Of a stretch of DNA of 64,000 nucleotides, positions 60,515 through 64,000 are shown piece by piece (position 1 is the first letter of the stretch; every line of letters starts with the position of its first letter). The notes below the pieces were generated by a model. That model searched no databases, had not been told where the DNA came from, and saw only the letters and a program-made list of their open reading frames with translations. Location of the stretch: assembly GCA_035293945.1 (NCBI GenBank), contig DATGLV010000002.1, positions 210,129 to 274,128 on the forward strand, given 5' to 3'. The position numbers and the translations under genes were made by a program. Source of the DNA: VAZQ01 sp035293945 (lineage in GTDB: Bacteria > Pseudomonadota > Alphaproteobacteria > Rhizobiales > Xanthobacteraceae).

Positions 60515-61498
60515 ATGCCACCGCCAACCGCGACGCGCCGAGGATTCGTGCGGGCAATGGCAGCCGCCGCGGTGCCCGCCCTGTCACGGACCGCTTGGCC
60601 GCAATCCTACCCGGCGCGCCCACTGCGCCTTCTCGTCGGATTCCCCGCGGGCAGCTCGCAAGACATCGTGGCGCGGATCATCGGCCAGTCGTTGTCGGAG
60701 CGTCTCGGCCAACCGATCGTGATCGACAATCGGCCCGGCGCCGGCGGCAACATCGCGGTCGAGACGGTCGTGAATGCGCCCGCGGACGGCTACACATTGC
60801 TGATGACCGGCCCCAACAATGCCGTCAACGCGACGCTTTACGACAACCTCAAGTTCGATTTCATCCGCGATATCGAGCCGATCGCGATGATCATGAGCGT
60901 GCCGCTGGTCATGGACGTCAACCTTTCGGTCCCGGCCCATACGGTTCCGGAGTTCATCGCCTATGCCAAGGCCAATCCGGGCAAGATCAACATGGCGTCG
61001 GCCGGTACCGGAACTGCCGTGCATGTCGCCGGGGAGTTGTTCAAGATGCTTGCCCGGATCGACATGCTGCATGTGCCGTACCGCGGTTCCCCGCTCGCTA
61101 TGGCCGACCTGTTCGCCGGGCGCGTGCAGGTCATCTTCGACAACATGCCGGGCTCGATCGGCTATATCCGCGCTGGCAAGCTCAGGGCGCTGGCGGTCAC
61201 CACGGCCATGCGCTCCGACCTCCTGCCCGATATCCCGTCCGTGAGCGATTTCGTGCCCGGCTATGCGGCAAGTGCCTGGTATGGGGTCGGCGCGCCGCGC
61301 AACACGCCCAGGGAAATCGTCGACGCCCTCAACCGCGGGATCAATGCTGCGCTCGCAGACCCCGCCATGCAGGCTCGCCTCACCGATCTCGGCGGCACAT
61401 TGCGGCCGGGCACGCCGGAGGATCTCGGTGCGTTCATGGCGGCGGAGACCGAGAAGTGGGGCAAGGTGGTGAAGTTCGCAGGGCTAAAGGCGGACTGA
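60515..61498 (+). CDS. Bug/TctC-type substrate-binding protein 4
   Basis: This 327-aa binding protein has a Tat-like start (TRRGFVRAMAAAAVPAL) and landmarks LRLLVGFPAGSSQDIVARII, IVIDNRPGAGGNIAVETVVN, HVPYRGSPLAMADLFAGRVQ and GAPRNTPREIVDALNRGINA. The RR motif suggests export by Tat. I chose ATG at 60515 with AGAGG upstream; the longer frame lies inside the previous gene. It converges with the VWA gene, 4 bp apart. Confidence 0.88.
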   Translation: MPPPTATRRGFVRAMAAAAVPALSRTAWPQSYPARPLRLLVGFPAGSSQDIVARIIGQSLSERLGQPIVIDNRPGAGGNIAVETVVNAPADGYTLLMTGPNNAVNATLYDNLKFDFIRDIEPIAMIMSVPLVMDVNLSVPAHTVPEFIAYAKANPGKINMASAGTGTAVHVAGELFKMLARIDMLHVPYRGSPLAMADLFAGRVQVIFDNMPGSIGYIRAGKLRALAVTTAMRSDLLPDIPSVSDFVPGYAASAWYGVGAPRNTPREIVDALNRGINAALADPAMQARLTDLGGTLRPGTPEDLGAFMAAETEKWGKVVKFAGLKAD

Positions 61499-61502
61499 GC
61501 GC

Positions 61503-62678
61503 TTACCTCACGAGCTCCCGCATAGCGTGGTCAAGACCATCGAGCGTCAAAGGATACATCCGTCCGCCCATCAGCTGACGCATCATGCCGATCGACGGGG
61601 TGTGCGCCCAACCGCGTTCGGGGAGCGGATTGAGCCAGACTGCGGCCTTGTAGGTCGCGGTGATCCGCTCGATCCATGTGGCGCCTGATTCCTCGTTGAA
61701 ATTCTCGACCGCACCGCCGGGAGCGCTGATCTCATAAGGGCTCATGGCGGCATCGCCTACGAAGATCACCTTGTAGTCGCGCGGATAGGTGCGCAGCACC
61801 TCCATGGTCGGCAGCGTCTCGTCCCAGCGTCTGCGATTCTCTTTCCACACCTTCTCGTAGGGGCAGTTGTGGAAATAGAAATGCTCCATGTGCTTGAACT
61901 CGGCACGCGCCGCCGAGAACAGCTCTTCGGTCGCCTGCACATGCCAATCCATCGAGCCGCCGACGTCGAAGAACAACAGCACTTTGACGGCGTTGTGCCG
62001 CTCCGGGCGCAACGAAATATCAAGATAGCCCTTGCGCGCGGTACCTTTGATCGTGCCGTCGAGATCAAGCTCGTCGGCAGCACCGGTGCGGGCAAATTTA
62101 CGCAGCCGCCGCAGCGCGAGCTTGATGCTGCGGGTGCCGAGCTCGATCTCTCCGTCGAGGTCCCTGAACTCGCGCCGGTCCCAGACCTTGACGGCGCGGA
62201 AGTTGCGATTGCGTTCCTGCCCGATGCGGATGCCTTCTGGATTGTAGCCATGGGCGCCATATGGCGAGGTGCCGCCGGTGCCGATCCATTTGTTGCCGCC
62301 TTGGTGAGAGCCTTTCTGCTCGGCCAGGCGCTGCCGCAAGGTTTCGAGGAGTCTGTCGAGCCCGCCCATCGCTTCGACGAGCTTCTTCTCCTCCTCAGTC
62401 AGGTATTTTTCCGCGAGGGCCTTCAGCCACTCGGACGGGATCTCGAGGTTGAGCGCATCGGCCGGACGCTCCAGGCCGCGGAACACATGGGCAAAGACGC
62501 GATCGAACTTGTCGAGGTTGCGCTCGTCCTTCACCAGCGTGGCGCGCGCCAGATAATAGAAGCTCTCGGCCCGCCGCGCCGGCAAATCCTGCGCCATCAC
62601 CTCCATCAAGGTGAGATATTCCCGCAGCGTCACCGGCACCCCGATGGATTTCAGTTCCTGAAAGAACGTCACGAACAT
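61503..62678 (-). CDS. CoxE-like VWA-domain protein
   Basis: This 391-aa protein has a VWA domain whose metal site is FFDVGGSMDWHV (DxGGS, a variant of DxSxS) near residue 240, and N-terminal VTLREYLTLMEVMAQDLPA. It resembles the CoxE family that partners MoxR ATPases. The natural partner, moxR at 47.9 kb, lies 13 kb away on the other strand. ATG at 62678 is the start. It shares a 307-bp upstream region with the divergent second NMT1-like gene. Confidence 0.85.
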   Translation of the reverse strand: MFVTFFQELKSIGVPVTLREYLTLMEVMAQDLPARRAESFYYLARATLVKDERNLDKFDRVFAHVFRGLERPADALNLEIPSEWLKALAEKYLTEEEKKLVEAMGGLDRLLETLRQRLAEQKGSHQGGNKWIGTGGTSPYGAHGYNPEGIRIGQERNRNFRAVKVWDRREFRDLDGEIELGTRSIKLALRRLRKFARTGAADELDLDGTIKGTARKGYLDISLRPERHNAVKVLLFFDVGGSMDWHVQATEELFSAARAEFKHMEHFYFHNCPYEKVWKENRRRWDETLPTMEVLRTYPRDYKVIFVGDAAMSPYEISAPGGAVENFNEESGATWIERITATYKAAVWLNPLPERGWAHTPSIGMMRQLMGGRMYPLTLDGLDHAMRELVR

Positions 62679-62985
62679 TGTGTCGCATCCCGCCGCGGGA
62701 TCATTTGATTACCGTCACAATACGAGCTGGAGGACAAATTCAAGTCTGGTTCACAGCTCCGGTCACATGCATCGTTGGCTGTACATAGCCCCCGATGCTA
62801 ATCCATTTGCGCTTGGACTGGCGCTATGATTCCTCGCATGGGCGGTGGCGTTGGTCCGCGGAGCGGAACAGTCGATACTGCCTAGCGCCGCAGGTTGCGT
62901 TGCATCGCGGAAACGCTTCGGGCGCCTACAAATCCGGCCCGCATTGCGTTAGGTTTGCACAAACCAGACCGGTGGAGGACCGCCG
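62679..62985. other. Divergent region before VWA and NMT1-like genes
   Basis: This 307-bp stretch holds the outward promoters of two divergent genes. The ribosome site of the NMT1-like gene (GGTGGAGGAC) is at the right end. I saw no TTAA box, riboswitch or small gene. Confidence 0.5.
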
Positions 62986-63864
62986 ATGCCGAAGCAAAAG
63001 TTCATCATCGAGCCGCATTTCCGGCTGCAGGAATGGGTGGCCGAGGAGAAGGGCTACTTCAAGGAGGAAGGGCTCGACTACGTCTTCCGCGAGCTGATCC
63101 AATCGACCGACGGTGCCCACCACTACAAGGGCGACAAGGTCGGCGCCTACCAGTCCTTCGAGCGCGGCCGTGAGGCGGATGTGAGCTGCGCTTGCCACTG
63201 GACGGTCGGGGTCGCGGCGTCCACCGGCAAGGGCCGGCTCTATGCCGATCTTTATTCCGTTGCTCCGGCCGGCGTCTTCGTGCCTGCCGACTCCGAGATC
63301 CGCAGCCCTGAGCAGCTCGCCGGCGTGCCGATCTCGGTCGGCTATCAATCGGGGAGCCACTATTCCACCATCCAGGCCTTGGAGCCCTATTTGCCGGCGG
63401 AGGAGATCAATCTCTCGTTTGCCGACGGCATGCTGTTCAAGCGCATGGAATTGCTGCTCGAGCACAAGGCGCCGGCCTCGGCACTGTTCAGCGGTCCGTA
63501 CTATTTCGCAGAGCAACTCGGCTTCCGGAAGGTCATCGACACGAGCTTCATGATCGCGACCATGATCACCGGCCACCCCGAGGCGGAGGATCTGCGCAAG
63601 TTCTTCCGTGCGCTGCGGCGGGCGCAGCGCGACATCGATCTGCGCCCGGATCGCTACACGCATTATTACAAGAAGGAATTCCCGCTGCGCTACCACCCCA
63701 TGATGGACACGCGCCGCTGGGGACCCGGCGAGCGCCTGGTGTTCGAGCCCTACACCAAGGAGGTCTTTGAGGAGACCTTCGAATGGATCGCCAGTCACGG
63801 CATTTTCGCCGACGGCGGCATGGGCTCGGGCTGTTATGAGCAAGCCGTCCTCAGCACGGCCTAG
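62986..63864 (+). CDS. NMT1/THI5-like protein without signal peptide, copy 2
   Basis: This 292-aa protein shares the fold of the protein at 52.65 kb: MPKQKFIIEPHFRLQEWVAE at the start, EEGLDYVFRELI, SCACHWTVGVAAS and IRSPEQLAGVPISVGYQSGS. It lacks a signal peptide and contains the short CAC motif absent from the other copy. It ends FADGGMGSGCYEQAV. ATG at 62986 has GTGGAGGAC upstream. Both may be cytoplasmic enzymes related to pyrimidine or sulfonate-type binders. Ligand and reaction unknown. Confidence 0.75.
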   Translation: MPKQKFIIEPHFRLQEWVAEEKGYFKEEGLDYVFRELIQSTDGAHHYKGDKVGAYQSFERGREADVSCACHWTVGVAASTGKGRLYADLYSVAPAGVFVPADSEIRSPEQLAGVPISVGYQSGSHYSTIQALEPYLPAEEINLSFADGMLFKRMELLLEHKAPASALFSGPYYFAEQLGFRKVIDTSFMIATMITGHPEAEDLRKFFRALRRAQRDIDLRPDRYTHYYKKEFPLRYHPMMDTRRWGPGERLVFEPYTKEVFEETFEWIASHGIFADGGMGSGCYEQAVLSTA

Positions 63865-63891
63865 GTCATCGTTTCCGAAGTTCGAATCATA

Positions 63892-64000
63892 TCAGGCGAC
63901 ATCCGCGAGCTTATAGGACCAAGTGTGGATGACGGGGTGGCGGTTGGCGAGCTTTATACCAGCCATGATGCGTTCCTTGAGTTCTTGTTTTGAGGTTACG
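63892..64000 (-). mobile_element. IS630-family transposase, C-terminal end
   Basis: The last 109 bp read leftward as SKQELKERIMAGIKLANRHP then VIHTWSYKLADVA before a TGA at 63892. This matches the end of IS630-family transposases, which close with a conserved HTWSYKL segment. The rest lies past the right edge, so the element's ends and completeness cannot be judged. Confidence 0.75.

Overview
The window reads as a GC-rich alphaproteobacterial chromosome of the Hyphomicrobiales type (Bradyrhizobium/Xanthobacteraceae-like). The evidence is the gene order of the flagellar locus, the presence of FlbT, FlaF, FliX and a MotE-like protein, frequent GTG starts, CtrA-type TTAA-N7-TTAA boxes in promoters, and a large supply of Bug/TctC solute-binding proteins. 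No rRNA, tRNA, CRISPR array or prophage was recognised. The genus is an inference from these families.

From 1 to 21.6 kb lies the flagellar basal-body and export locus: fliR (cut by the edge), fliQ, fliE, flgC and flgB leftward; fliO and fliP rightward; a giant secreted TPR protein; a tightly coupled leftward fliL-fliM-DUF6468-motE operon; flgF-flgG-flgA-flgH; and fliX with divergent flgI-flgJ and a FlgN-like gene. A TPR-glycosyltransferase, an FAD monooxygenase and dksA are interleaved.

From 22 to 36.5 kb is an accessory island that looks devoted to sugar and methyl decoration, most simply of flagellin. It holds a GT4 glycosyltransferase, an FkbM methyltransferase, a double-headed methyltransferase, a 565-aa TPR-glycosyltransferase, a 1481-aa protein that is two such enzymes fused in tandem, a GT-A enzyme, and decayed sugar-gene remnants. 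At its right end is the most unusual cassette in the window: a 57-aa leader-like peptide, a divergent LpxL-like acyltransferase, and a PqqD-domain protein fused to a site-2-type M50 membrane protease. This has the shape of an uncharacterised peptide-modification (RiPP-like) system.

From 36.9 to 47.6 kb are the filament and hook genes: flagellin, flbT, flaF, flgD, another TPR-glycosyltransferase, then flgE-flgK-flgL leftward. Five perfect CtrA boxes, several imperfect ones and sigma-54-like promoters upstream of flgE and flgF suggest that the basal body, the filament regulators and part of the decoration island share one regulatory hierarchy.

From 47.9 to 64 kb is general metabolism: a MoxR ATPase and its likely VWA partner held 13 kb apart, an FAD oxidoreductase, a SixA-type phosphatase, a universal stress protein, four orphan Bug-type binding proteins, two signal-less NMT1/THI5-like proteins, two paralogous small secreted proteins, a patatin-like lipase, a hydrolase-OsmC fusion, and the tail of an IS630-family transposase at the right edge.
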